Of a stretch of 64,000 nt of DNA, positions 7,828 to 15,755 are shown piece after piece (position 1 is the first letter of the stretch; each line of letters starts with the position of its first letter). The stretch is taken from contig NZ_JBHUNX010000001.1 of NCBI RefSeq assembly GCF_042685645.1, positions 3,410,001 to 3,474,000 of the forward strand, in the 5' to 3' direction. This DNA is from Salininema proteolyticum (GTDB lineage: Bacteria; Actinomycetota; Actinomycetes; Mycobacteriales; Micromonosporaceae). The translations under genes and the position numbers were made by a program. The notes under the pieces were generated by a model that had not been told where the DNA came from, did not search any database, and saw nothing but the letters and a program-made list of their open reading frames with translations.

Positions 7828-9024
7828 ATGAACACGAGACACGCATCGAGGGGAACGGTCCTGATCTCCGGCGCGAGCATCGCTGGCCCCGCCACTGCGT
7901 ACTGGCTGAACCGCTACGGATTCGCGGTGACGATAGTGGAGAAGGCCGACGGGCTGCGCTCCGGCGGGTACCCGATCGACGTGCGCGGCACCGCGTTGGA
8001 GGTGGTCCGCCGGATGGGGATTCTGCCGCAACTCCAAGAGGCGCATATCGACTCGCGCCGGATGACCTTCCTCGACGCCGACGGCGGCGAGGTGGCAACC
8101 GTCCATCCGCAGGCGGTGGTCGGCGGCGTAGAGGGGCACGACGTCGAAGTTCGCCGAGGGGATCTGGCGGACGCCCTGTACGGTGCCGTGCGAGACGATG
8201 CGGAGTTCGTGTTCGACGACTCCATCGAGACGCTCAAGGAACACGGCCACGGCGTCGACGTGACCTTCCGCAGCGGCGTCCAGCGCAGTTTCGACCTGGT
8301 CGTGGGCGCCGACGGGCTGCACTCTCGCACCCGGGAACTCGTCATGGGGCCCGAACGGCCGTTCCACCGCTATCTCGGCTATTGCTTCGCCATCTTCACC
8401 ATGCCCAACACGATGGGGCTTTCCCGTGAAGCGGTCCTCTGGAACACGCCCGGCAGGGCCGCCGCACTGTACGCGGTCGGAGAGCGCGACGAGGTGCACG
8501 CGTTCCTCAACTTCGCCCGTCCCGAACCGCCCCGCCGGGCCCTCCGCGATCCTGAGGCGCTGGGTGAACTCGTCGCCGACACCTTCGCCGGAGACGGTTG
8601 GGAGATCCCGGCGATGGTGGACGCCATGCGAAGTGCCGGCGACCTGTTCGCCGACACCGTCAGCCAGATCCGCTTGCCGTGGTGGTCCAGCGGGCGCACC
8701 GTGATGGTCGGCGATGCGGGCTATGCGCCGTCGCTCCTGACGGGGCAGGGGTCGAGCCTCGCGCTCGTCGGAGCCTACATGCTCGCCGCTTCGCTGGCGG
8801 AGCACCGTGGGCACACCACCGCCTTCGCCGCTTACGAACGCGGCACGCGCGGATTCGTCGAACTCAACCAGGCGCAGGTCGGCGAGGGCGACGCGGCGCT
8901 CTTCCCGACCACCGCCGAGGCTCTCGAACGTCGGAACGACAGGCTTCGCCGCCTCAGCGTCGTGCCGCCGAGAACCGGCCGCCCGGCCCATACGGCGCTA
9001 CAGCTGCCCGACCTGGCAGATTGA
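7828..9024 (+). CDS. FAD-dependent aromatic monooxygenase (PHBH/TetX-like)
   Basis: This 398-residue class A flavoprotein monooxygenase has an N-terminal Rossmann motif as a variant GxGxxG (ISGASIAGPATAYWL), the conserved DG motif in VVGADGLHSRTR near residue 165, and the GD motif in VGDAGYAPSLLTGQGSSLAL near residue 295. It hydroxylates an aromatic or polyketide-like substrate with NAD(P)H and O2. Relatives include tetracycline- and rifampicin-inactivating enzymes, but the substrate here is unknown. I chose the ATG at 7828 because GAAGGAG lies 7 nt before it. It is the second gene of the TetR-controlled operon. Confidence 0.88.
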   Translation: MNTRHASRGTVLISGASIAGPATAYWLNRYGFAVTIVEKADGLRSGGYPIDVRGTALEVVRRMGILPQLQEAHIDSRRMTFLDADGGEVATVHPQAVVGGVEGHDVEVRRGDLADALYGAVRDDAEFVFDDSIETLKEHGHGVDVTFRSGVQRSFDLVVGADGLHSRTRELVMGPERPFHRYLGYCFAIFTMPNTMGLSREAVLWNTPGRAAALYAVGERDEVHAFLNFARPEPPRRALRDPEALGELVADTFAGDGWEIPAMVDAMRSAGDLFADTVSQIRLPWWSSGRTVMVGDAGYAPSLLTGQGSSLALVGAYMLAASLAEHRGHTTAFAAYERGTRGFVELNQAQVGEGDAALFPTTAEALERRNDRLRRLSVVPPRTGRPAHTALQLPDLAD

Positions 9025-9039
9025 CCGCATATGTTCATA

Positions 9040-9074
9040 GCGTGGGGGCCACGGCATTGCCGTGGCCCCCACGC
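9040..9074. terminator. Bidirectional terminator, 16-bp perfect stem
   Basis: The arms at 9040-9055 and 9059-9074 pair perfectly (GCGTGGGGGCCACGGC with its complement) around a 3-nt loop, between the convergent monooxygenase and secreted-protein genes. Confidence 0.8.
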
Positions 9075-9101
9075 CCTAACCTGCAGAGCAGCCCAAGCCG
9101 A

Positions 9102-9761
9102 TCAGGCCCTGGGGCACTTCTTCCACGAAAAGTGGTAGACCGTGTCGATGTCCCCGTCGGTCGAGTCCATCGCGATGAAGCTCTTCCGGGTCGGGTCGTC
9201 GCCGGCCCCCACCCTCAGCTCCGTGTTGATGTTGAAGTTGCGGTCCTCCCCGCAGGGCTTGTAGACGATCTGGCCCACATCCGTCTCATCGGTGAACTGC
9301 CAGTTGTCCGTGAATGGTGCCTCTAGCGGATGCTCCTCGGTCACGGTGTCAGGCTGCCCCTGGAAGTAGTAGGACGCCTTCTGCATTGCCGTAGCGCCCT
9401 CTTCCAGGTGCGCGAAGCCCCGGTAGTCGGCGCTCGCGATGCCGTAGGTGAACCCCTGGGGCACATGGACGATCAGGTTGATCTGGCAGTTCTTGCGGAA
9501 GTCGATCGGGTCGGAGTTGCCTCCCGCTTCGGCGAGGTAGTCGCTGTAGGTCACGGTGAAGGCCGTGTTGTCGCCGGAGACGGCCACCGCGGCCGTGCCA
9601 GGGGCGCAACCCGATCCGTTGACCGTCGCCACTTCGATCGTGATCTGCTCGTCCGGCGGCTCGTCCTCGTAAGCCTGTGCCGGGGCAGCCGTGGCCACCG
9701 TTGTCGCGGCGGCGCCGATGAGCACGGCGGCCGCCATGGAGATGCGTCGCATGGTTTTCAT
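9102..9761 (-). CDS. Secreted protein of unknown function
   Basis: This 219-residue protein has a Sec signal peptide (MKTMRRISM, a hydrophobic Ala-rich stretch, then AAPAQA as the likely cleavage site near residue 30). The mature part is acidic and has four cysteines (SGCAPGT, RKNCQINL, KPCGED, KKCPRA), which suggests two disulfides, and a C-terminal HFSWKKCPRA. The layout resembles the DUF4360 type of small exported actinobacterial/fungal proteins, but that is only an impression. The ATG at 9761 follows AAAGGA by 7 nt. It is monocistronic and convergent to the monooxygenase gene. Confidence 0.75.
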   Translation of the reverse strand: MKTMRRISMAAAVLIGAAATTVATAAPAQAYEDEPPDEQITIEVATVNGSGCAPGTAAVAVSGDNTAFTVTYSDYLAEAGGNSDPIDFRKNCQINLIVHVPQGFTYGIASADYRGFAHLEEGATAMQKASYYFQGQPDTVTEEHPLEAPFTDNWQFTDETDVGQIVYKPCGEDRNFNINTELRVGAGDDPTRKSFIAMDSTDGDIDTVYHFSWKKCPRA

Positions 9762-10316
9762 GCCTCTGTCCTTTTCTGTGCGGCTTTCCGGGAGAACCGT
9801 TGCCTCTAGGGGGCGCACTATGCCTAGGAGACTTGACTACTAAGCGGTAGTTGTCAATGGCATCGGTGCTGACTCGGATCGACCGCCACTGTCGAATACC
9901 AGGTATCCGGCGTGCGAACGCTCTTGATCGCATTCCATGCGCAGACGATCGTCGTCCCGTCGACAGATAGCAGTCCACCTGGCCCCATGGTCGGGACCGC
10001 TTGCGGAATCTCACCCTCGCCCACTCCCCAAGCCGTCGAGAAGGAGCCTGAGTTCAATAGACCAACGACGCCAAAGACGTCGTCTAACGGGCTGGAGAAG
10101 GTGCTCAGACGCTCCGAGAACTCCAGCTGACGCCAGGATCATCGGGCGGCACACCATAGACCAGCGTTCCGGTCGACACGACGCCCCCCTCACACCCATC
10201 GATAGCCGCACCTCTTTCACAGACCTTCAACAAGGTTGAATCTGTGCTGCACGCTGTTACGCTTGGCCCCCGCGACGTTCAAAGCGGCAAATACAGCGAC
10301 GAAGAAGGAGGGCCGA
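9762..10316. other. Intergenic region upstream of the secreted-protein gene
   Basis: These 555 bases hold no gene I can support. On the minus strand a consensus -35 box TTGACA (9852-9857) lies about 90 nt upstream of the secreted-protein start, inside an imperfect inverted repeat (TTGACTACTA with TAGTTGTCAA, 9833-9857). No clear -10 is seen at ideal spacing. Confidence 0.4.
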
Positions 10317-10763
10317 GTGACTGAAGACCCTAAGCAGTACCGGAAGTTGGTAGAGGCACTGGCCTCCCACGAATACCAGGAGGCCCAGGAGCTGGCTGCT
10401 TCTCTTCCCGCTCATCAAGCGGAGAAGTACTCCGAGTACATGGCGGCGTTGTTCGCCGTCCTCCTGGAAGACAGGTTCAGGGGCGGCATCAGCAGAGACG
10501 GCATCGCTTCGTTCGTCGACCAGATGCGCCGCGAGTACAGGACGGCAGAGCCGAAGTTCAAACCGCTCACGGCCGAAGGGGTGATTCGGGGAAGCGCCGG
10601 CGAAGTCCATTTGCTGGACGAAATCCCCGGCGAAGAAATCACTTCCGTACAGACCCTCGTCATCGGCAAGCTCGCACTCTCGGGCACGACCGTGCGCCCT
10701 GACTTGCAGAACTTCCTCTCAGCTGCCGATGAACTCGTAGAGGGACGGATAGACGAGCAATAG
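10317..10763 (+). CDS. Hypothetical acidic cytosolic protein
   Basis: This 148-residue protein starts at a GTG preceded by GAAGGAGG with 5-nt spacing, stronger than any upstream choice. It has no signal peptide or membrane segment. It is predicted to be alpha-helical in the first half (KLVEALASHEYQEAQELAASL) with a more mixed second half, rich in Glu. I do not recognise the family. It is flanked by a good terminator and appears monocistronic. Confidence 0.7.
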   Translation: MTEDPKQYRKLVEALASHEYQEAQELAASLPAHQAEKYSEYMAALFAVLLEDRFRGGISRDGIASFVDQMRREYRTAEPKFKPLTAEGVIRGSAGEVHLLDEIPGEEITSVQTLVIGKLALSGTTVRPDLQNFLSAADELVEGRIDEQ

Positions 10764-10784
10764 CCTCGACCCCGATTTGATGGA

Positions 10785-10806
10785 GGCTCCGGCTTATGCC
10801 GGGGCC
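10785..10806 (+). terminator. Hairpin terminator with T-rich tail
   Basis: GGCTCCGGC pairs with GCCGGGGCC (one G-T wobble) around the loop TTAT, followed by TTTATCGTGTTTTCC. It ends the 148-residue protein gene and faces the convergent MFS gene. Confidence 0.75.
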
Positions 10807-10868
10807 TTTATCGTGTTTTCCTCAAACGATCGTCGTCCAGTCGGCGCGCCCCAGCCGACGCCCCTCCC

Positions 10869-12101
10869 TCAATCCCGATCGCTGTCCTCGGTACGGAGAC
10901 TCCGTGCGAACGCCCACCACAACGCCCCGCCGAGGGCCGCCGCTATTCCGGCGACGGTACCGAGCACTTGAAGGCTCACGGCGCCGAGCAGCAGCCCCAA
11001 CGCCGCCAGCGACAACCGGGCCATAGTGTTGTACGTGGTGATGTGCAGGGCCATGACGCGACCCCTCAACCCTTCGGGAACCGTCTCCAGCAGGATGGTC
11101 GTGTCCAGCCCGACGATGAATCCTCCGGCGAACCGCATGACCGCCAGAATCACCAAGGCGGTGGCCAGGTCGGGGACGAGGAAGAACGCCGTCCACGCCA
11201 GCCCCTGGACGACATAGGCCGCGCCCCAGACGGTCAACCGACGATGCGGAGCCAGGCGCCCCGCCATCATCGTCGCGACCAGCACGGCCGTCCCGTCGAG
11301 CACGAAGGCCCACGAAACGGCCATGGCCGGACCTCTCAGATCCTCCAGCAGGCGGGCGGAGACCATGACCGTGTACCCGCCGCCGATGAATCCCCACGCA
11401 ATGCCTATCCAGATGACGGACCTGGCCAGCGGATAATGGCGGGCGGCGGCGAAGCCGGCGACCAGGCCGCTCAGAAATCCGTGTCCCGTGCTTCGCAGGC
11501 GAACATCCTCACTGGAAAGCGCCGGCCCTGGTTCTCGCAGAAGCACCAGGGCCGCACAGCACAGCCCGAACAGAGACGCCGCAGCGAAGACGCCGCCGGA
11601 CGCTGACAATGCCGAAGCGACGCCCGCGCCGAGAGCCCCGACGATGACCATCGCACCGTTCAACGATCCCAGGGCCGCATTGGCCCGCTGGCGAAGATCT
11701 GGCTCGACGACCGCGTACAGCCATTGCTGACGAGTTGGAGCCCAGAAGGCCATGGCGGCGGACTGGACGGCGAAAAGCAGCGCCATGGAAACTAGGTCGC
11801 CGTGAAGGGCCGAGACTCCCATGCCTATGGCGGCGAGAACCTGAACTCCCTGACACGCCAGACAGACTCGTCGAACGGGAAGCCTGTCGGCCACCCACCC
11901 GGCCAACGGTGTCGCGAAGAGTCCCGGCAGGGCGCCGCAGAGTTGCACGACGGCCAGAGTCGACGCGTCGGCCACGGAAAGGACGAACAGCGCGGTGGCG
12001 ATCTGCAAAAGCCACATGCCCGCCGAAGCGAAGGCGCTCGCGACCCACAGCGTACGCGCCTCTCGGTGGCGAAGCAGGCCACACGATCGCAGTTCACCCA
12101 C
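10869..12101 (-). CDS. MFS transporter (12-helix, EntS/MFS_3-like)
   Basis: This integral membrane exporter has about 410 residues and some 12 hydrophobic segments. Motif A-like LAGWVADRLPVRRV follows helix 2, and a second copy-like segment, AGRLAPHRRLTVWG, lies in the middle. The start is uncertain: TTG 12176 and ATG 12149 lack ribosome binding sites, while the GTG at 12101 has GAAGGA 6 nt upstream and places the N-terminus just before helix 1, so I use it. It is monocistronic, and the substrate is unknown. Confidence 0.82.
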   Translation of the reverse strand: MGELRSCGLLRHREARTLWVASAFASAGMWLLQIATALFVLSVADASTLAVVQLCGALPGLFATPLAGWVADRLPVRRVCLACQGVQVLAAIGMGVSALHGDLVSMALLFAVQSAAMAFWAPTRQQWLYAVVEPDLRQRANAALGSLNGAMVIVGALGAGVASALSASGGVFAAASLFGLCCAALVLLREPGPALSSEDVRLRSTGHGFLSGLVAGFAAARHYPLARSVIWIGIAWGFIGGGYTVMVSARLLEDLRGPAMAVSWAFVLDGTAVLVATMMAGRLAPHRRLTVWGAAYVVQGLAWTAFFLVPDLATALVILAVMRFAGGFIVGLDTTILLETVPEGLRGRVMALHITTYNTMARLSLAALGLLLGAVSLQVLGTVAGIAAALGGALWWAFARSLRTEDSDRD

Positions 12102-12830
12102 GATCTGTCCTTCGGCTTCCACGAACGACGCTGCGGAATTCCGGTCCATCCATGACAGAAAGCTATCGGCCGGCAAATGCCTTCAGATTTAGGGCTCTAG
12201 AATCGGCCGACAGCTGGGACAGCCCTCGCCGAATGCTGGAATCCGCCAGCCGTGCCGTGTGGGCAGGCACTTTCAATGTGACTCTGCCTCTTGCAAAAAG
12301 ACGTACCCGAACTCAGTAGATGTTCGACTTGCCTTCTCCGGTGAGGGATGGAATCTTTCCGGACACAACTGGACGCCCGATACTCGCACCGGCGTGTCGT
12401 GGTTGACTACCCAATATGGGCTGGGTGACACTGGATATCGGTTCGACGGATCCGATGCCGCCGAAGATCGCAGTGGACATCCAGTCTTCTTCGATAGCGG
12501 CTCGCCAGCAAAAGCTACCAACTAACGCCTGGCGAGCCGCCCCCAAAAAACAACCCCCCGAAGGGAGCGGTTCTACTGACTCATCGTAGTTGATCTGTTC
12601 GGCTGAATCCAGCCGCCTTTCCGTAGTTGACCGCGATCGCGCCGATCGCGTCCAGCCGCCGTGCGCTCAAAACGACCTTGAGCAAGCCCGTACGTGCTCG
12701 TAGCTGCAGATACGCGCGTTCGGTCCGCCACGGCCGCACCTCGCCATGTTCCCCGGCGAGAAAACACCAGCTCAGTTCCTTAGTTCCCCCTGCCCTGAAA
12801 CAGGCGTGCAGGGGAGTTTGGAGGCTTTTC
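12102..12830. other. Long intergenic region with no supported gene
   Basis: These 729 bases separate the MFS gene from the orphan three-gene operon. An 89-codon plus-strand frame ends inside the inverted repeat at 12497-12540 but has no ribosome binding site or recognisable product. A minus-strand frame reading through about 12767-12581 has protein-like composition near its end but no credible start. Either could be a decayed gene. Confidence 0.4.
12497..12540. repeat. 12-bp perfect inverted repeat with 20-nt loop
   Basis: GCGGCTCGCCAG at 12497-12508 is exactly complementary to CTGGCGAGCCGC at 12529-12540. Neither side has a T-run, so it is not a typical intrinsic terminator. It may be an operator or a remnant of a mobile-element end. 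Confidence 0.55.
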
Positions 12831-13094
12831 ATGCCTATCTCAATGCCACTCACTCTCGGTTCGTTCACCATCGAGGGCCGCAAGGTCCAGATCGTCCGCC
12901 GAGCGGCACGCAAGATCTTCTGGATCACCGTCGACGGCCGTACCGCCGCCATGGTCCACACCCACGACCGGTTCCTCCTCCCCCAACCCGGATGGACGAT
13001 CCGCGACGACGTCGCCGACTGGCTGCTGGAGCAGACCATGCGCGCCCACTCCCACTTCGTCGCCTACTGCTTCGCGAAAGGAGTCCACCCCTAA
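12831..13094 (+). CDS. Hypothetical small protein, first gene of an orphan operon
   Basis: This protein has 87 residues, with GGAGG 6 nt before the ATG. It is basic, with no signal peptide. It contains a short beta-rich half (SFTIEGRKVQIVRRAARKIFWITVDGR) and ends with helices and the motif HSHFVAYCFAKG. The stop overlaps the ATG of the next gene by one base, which is strong evidence of an operon. I do not recognise the family. Confidence 0.68.
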   Translation: MPISMPLTLGSFTIEGRKVQIVRRAARKIFWITVDGRTAAMVHTHDRFLLPQPGWTIRDDVADWLLEQTMRAHSHFVAYCFAKGVHP

Positions 13095-13804
13095 TGAACT
13101 CCTTCATCACTCAGTTCTCCGAGCACTCCGATTACGTCTACGCCGCCATTGTCTTCGTCGTCGCGATCGGCCTGTACGCCTTTGCCGTCTACCACGGCAA
13201 CATCTACGGCCACAACGACCAACAGTCGTCCGACCAAGCCACCAGTGCGAACACGGCCCACGGGCGAGCCCACCGCCACGGGCGACCGGCCGGGCGTGTG
13301 TCGGGTCGCGCTCGGGCCCGAACAGTGCGTACGGATGGGACTGTCTTGGGGGCGGTGTCGTTTCTGGCGCGGACGTTCGAGGTCCGCGAGATCGACGTCT
13401 ATACGGGCGTCATCATCGCCATCGAACCCGGCGGAGACCGTCTCATCGTCGGGGAAGCCGACTGGGGCTGGGGCTACCCCGGCAGGGTCTACTGGTCGCC
13501 CGACCCCAAACGACACGCACTGTTCACCGACAACAGTCGCCTGAAATTCGCGCTCGAACAACGCGTCTACGCCGTCATCGACCGCGCCGTCTTCGGAGCC
13601 GACCTCCCACCACGCTTCCACGAAGAAGTCTGGACCGCAGACCCGTACGTCTCACCGGACGAGCGAGCACAACAACACCGGCAACCGCAGGTTCAGCCGC
13701 AGGTGTGGACGCAACCGCCGCCACCGTCGCATTCGCGTCCCCGACCGCAGCCTCAGGGTCAGTGTCAGGAGGTGGGCCGTGACCGTGCTGTACTTGCCAC
13801 CTAA
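13094..13804 (+). CDS. Hypothetical single-pass membrane protein with Pro/Gln-rich tail
   Basis: This 236-residue protein has one membrane helix at about residues 15-35 (YAAIVFVVAIGLYAFAVY), a basic Arg-rich linker, and a beta-rich domain at about residues 95-195 (FEVREIDVYTGVIIAIEP, DWGWGYPGRVYW). The last 40 residues are rich in Gln, Pro and His. The start codon overlaps the previous stop (TAATG). It overlaps the next gene by 26 nt. The function is unknown. The topology suggests a short outside segment and a cytosolic domain, or the reverse. Confidence 0.7.
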   Translation: MNSFITQFSEHSDYVYAAIVFVVAIGLYAFAVYHGNIYGHNDQQSSDQATSANTAHGRAHRHGRPAGRVSGRARARTVRTDGTVLGAVSFLARTFEVREIDVYTGVIIAIEPGGDRLIVGEADWGWGYPGRVYWSPDPKRHALFTDNSRLKFALEQRVYAVIDRAVFGADLPPRFHEEVWTADPYVSPDERAQQHRQPQVQPQVWTQPPPPSHSRPRPQPQGQCQEVGRDRAVLAT

Positions 13805-14078
13805 CACCACCGACCTCGGCACGCTCCACCACTACGAGCACATCTTCGACGTCCATTACGACGCCGAGGCCGGCACGGTCTTCCTCCTCGAACCCACCAG
13901 CGACGACACACCGATCCAACAACGGGTACCGACCGTCATCGCCGTCTGCGGAAAAGGAGTCTGGGCCAAACTCACGCTCTACTCCGACGAACTCTACAAA
14001 CAAGCCCGCACGTTCCCCAACTGGGAGAACGAAATCCGCGACGCCATCATGATCCACGTCCAACGCCGCACCCGGTAG
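13779..14078 (+). CDS. Hypothetical protein, third gene of the orphan operon
   Basis: This protein has 99 residues. The GTG start has AGGAGG 6 nt upstream, inside the end of the preceding gene, so translation is probably coupled. It is soluble, with no signal or membrane segment and a mixed alpha/beta character (LHHYEHIFDVHYDAEAGTVF, then WENEIRDAIMIHVQRR). It is not recognised. A hairpin terminator follows 14 nt after the stop. Confidence 0.68.
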   Translation: MTVLYLPPNTTDLGTLHHYEHIFDVHYDAEAGTVFLLEPTSDDTPIQQRVPTVIAVCGKGVWAKLTLYSDELYKQARTFPNWENEIRDAIMIHVQRRTR

Positions 14079-14091
14079 GACGGGCGCGTTC

Positions 14092-14125
14092 GGGGTCGGT
14101 CGGTCCAGCCGGTCCGGCCGACCCC
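14092..14125 (+). terminator. Hairpin terminator ending the orphan operon
   Basis: GGGGTCGGTCGG (14092-14103) pairs with CCGGCCGACCCC (14114-14125) with a single G-T wobble and a 10-nt loop. A pyrimidine-rich tail follows. Confidence 0.7.
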
Positions 14126-14321
14126 CTCAGCCTCTTCACCGGACGAACGGGAAGTGGACGGCAGCAGAATCCAACCTCGCTTTCCCACTCCGCCAACCGA
14201 TACGATGATTGTGCCCGAGTCAATCACCCCACACCCCGCACTCGGAATGAGGACCAGCGAATACTCCGAATACGGGGTGCTACCCCGCCGGCAATGTCCC
14301 GGCACCCTTTGGAGGGTTCGC

Positions 14322-15314
14322 ATGCTGGAACCATTGGGCTTCGATCAGTTGACCGAAGTCGTCTACACCGCAATCCTGGAAGAACGAGAAACCAGTGTCG
14401 ACGGGATCGCCCAATCCCTGAAACTGGCGCAGGAGACGGTGGCCCAGACCGTCGACAACCTGGCCAAGATGCAACTCATCGTCGAGAACTCACTGGGGAG
14501 ACTGGCAGCGGTCGACCCTCAGCTCGGTCTCGCCGCCATGCTCACCAACCAACACGCCGACCTCGTCCGCAGGCAACAGGACATAGAACGATCGCGGCTG
14601 GCGGTGGCCACCTGGCTGACACGCTACAGCGGAGACGATTCCTCTCCCGAACCCGACGCGGAGAGGATCCTCGGCCGAGAGAACATCCAATCGCGGTTGC
14701 AGCGGCTCGAAAGCGAGTGCGAGTCCGAAGTCCTGTCGCTCAGCCCCGTCAATTCCCTACCGCCCACGCGAATAGAGGAAAGCAGACCCCTCTACCGGCA
14801 GTCGCTGGCCCGAGGCATCCGCATCCGGGCGGTCTACCTCGACTCCGTCCGTCAGGACAAGCCGACCATGGACCATTTGCGATGGCTGACCGCCGAAGGC
14901 GGGCAAGTGCGGACCATTCCCTCACTGCCCGTCCGGATGCTGATCGTCGACCGGGCGCGGGCCCTCATCCCCATCGCGAACGAACGATGCTCGGACGGCG
15001 CGCTCCTGCTGGTCAACGAGAACGTCGTCACGGCCATGGCCGCCCTCTTCCTCGACGTCTGGAGGGAGTCCACGCCCATCGACACCGGGCACCGTGGCGG
15101 AGAGCAAACTCTGACCCGCCAGGAAATTCACGTCCTGAGGCTGTGGAGCCAGGGTCTCAAGGACGACGCGGTCGCCCGGAAGATGGGCCTGACGTCGCGG
15201 ACCATTCGCCGCATAAGCTCCGACCTCATGGACAAGATGGGCGCCAAGAGCCGGTTCATGGCCGGCGTCCTCGCCGTGTCCCAGAACTGGATAGATCCGC
15301 ACGACTCGGTATGA
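14322..15314 (+). CDS. LuxR-type regulator with N-terminal TrmB-like helix-turn-helix
   Basis: This 330-residue transcription factor has a winged-helix TrmB/MarR-like segment at residues 1-65 (LTEVVYTAILEERETSVDGIAQSL, then VAQTVDNLAKMQLI), a middle PLD/effector-like domain, and a C-terminal LuxR helix-turn-helix from about residue 265 (LTRQEIHVLRLWSQGLKDDAVARKMGLTSRTIRR, followed by MDKMGAKSR). GGAGG precedes the ATG at 14322. It sits directly beside the class III lanthipeptide genes, as is common for pathway-specific regulators, and is the best candidate to bind the palindromes at 15595-15656. That assignment is inference. Confidence 0.85.
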   Translation: MLEPLGFDQLTEVVYTAILEERETSVDGIAQSLKLAQETVAQTVDNLAKMQLIVENSLGRLAAVDPQLGLAAMLTNQHADLVRRQQDIERSRLAVATWLTRYSGDDSSPEPDAERILGRENIQSRLQRLESECESEVLSLSPVNSLPPTRIEESRPLYRQSLARGIRIRAVYLDSVRQDKPTMDHLRWLTAEGGQVRTIPSLPVRMLIVDRARALIPIANERCSDGALLLVNENVVTAMAALFLDVWRESTPIDTGHRGGEQTLTRQEIHVLRLWSQGLKDDAVARKMGLTSRTIRRISSDLMDKMGAKSRFMAGVLAVSQNWIDPHDSV

Positions 15315-15353
15315 GGGCCGACCCGGACGGTCCTTCTTCCGGGCGCGGCCCTC
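15313..15353 (+). terminator. Hairpin terminator after the LuxR-type regulator
   Basis: GAGGGCC (15313-15319) pairs with GGCCCTC (15347-15353), with an inner CCCGG/CCGGG helix separated by a small internal loop. It lies between the regulator and the convergent small peptide gene. Confidence 0.6.
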
Positions 15354-15372
15354 TATCGCGCGACGCGAATCC

Positions 15373-15525
15373 CTAAGCCGGGTCGCACCATTCCCAGGCG
15401 ATGGCGCAGTTCAGCACCTTCGAGTCCGCGGCCTCGGCCGCGGGCTGAGCCTGCGTGCCCGCGAATCCCAGCAGGAACGCTCCGACCATGGTGACCGCGA
15501 GAGCGGTCCGGTGGATCTTGAACAT
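15373..15525 (-). CDS. Short secreted peptide with a C-x6-C core, divergent from lanKC
   Basis: A 50-residue open frame starts at an ATG with GGAG 8 nt upstream. Residues 1-26 form a Sec signal peptide: MFKIHR, a hydrophobic core through FLLGFAG, then TQA as the cleavage motif. A second possible cut is after EAA at residue 33. The mature end is short and carries Cys40 and Cys47 around AIAWEW, ending DPA. A near-consensus promoter lies upstream. It stands in the lanthipeptide locus between its regulator and the synthetase and could be a signalling peptide or a second small effector. I know no matching family. The promoter, ribosome binding site and signal peptide together make coding likely. 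Confidence 0.7.
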   Translation of the reverse strand: MFKIHRTALAVTMVGAFLLGFAGTQAQPAAEAADSKVLNCAIAWEWCDPA

Positions 15526-15557
15526 AAGGGGTTCTCCTATCGGATCGGCCTTCCTCA

Positions 15558-15586
15558 GTTCTATCGGCTGACCGCTCGCGGGTCAA
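15558..15586 (-). promoter_or_regulatory. Promoter of the short secreted peptide gene (TTGACC-17-TAGAAC)
   Basis: On the minus strand TTGACC (15586-15581) and TAGAAC (15563-15558) are separated by exactly 17 nt, close to the vegetative sigma consensus. The expected start would give a leader of about 30 nt with a ribosome binding site. Confidence 0.65.
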
Positions 15587-15594
15587 TACGATCG

Positions 15595-15631
15595 TCATGT
15601 CCTCAAAAGGAACTTCCTATTGAGGACATGA
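15595..15631. promoter_or_regulatory. 37-bp near-perfect palindrome, likely operator
   Basis: TCATGTCCTCAA (15595-15606) and TTGAGGACATGA (15620-15631) are perfect complements. The interior AGGAA-C-TTCCT (15608-15618) is also palindromic, so the whole 37 bp is symmetrical apart from one A/A pair and the central base. It ends 8 bp from the -35 box of the divergent peptide gene, a position typical of an activator site, and lies about 125 bp upstream of lanKC. Confidence 0.75.
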
Positions 15632-15634
15632 CGG

Positions 15635-15656
15635 TGTCCGGTTCCCATTCCGGACA
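15635..15656. promoter_or_regulatory. Second inverted repeat TGTCCGG-N8-CCGGACA
   Basis: The perfect 7-bp arms share the TGTCC/GGACA ends of the neighbouring 37-bp palindrome, which suggests a second site for the same dimeric regulator, 3 bp away on the lanKC side. Confidence 0.55.
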
Positions 15657-15755
15657 TGGAATCCGGGTCCTGTTGTGACTCTTGCCATCCCACTTCCACT
15701 GCCCTCAGAATCGAATTGCAGTCGCACCAGACCGGCCGGCAAGGAGTGGAACATT

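Noticed and set aside
12259..12525. An 88-residue plus-strand frame in the gene-free interval
   Set aside because: No ribosome binding site, no recognisable product and overlap with an equally long opposite frame. It could be a remnant but cannot be supported.
12497..12540. Inverted repeat considered as an insertion-sequence end
   Set aside because: No transposase, no target-site duplication and no second matching end were found nearby.
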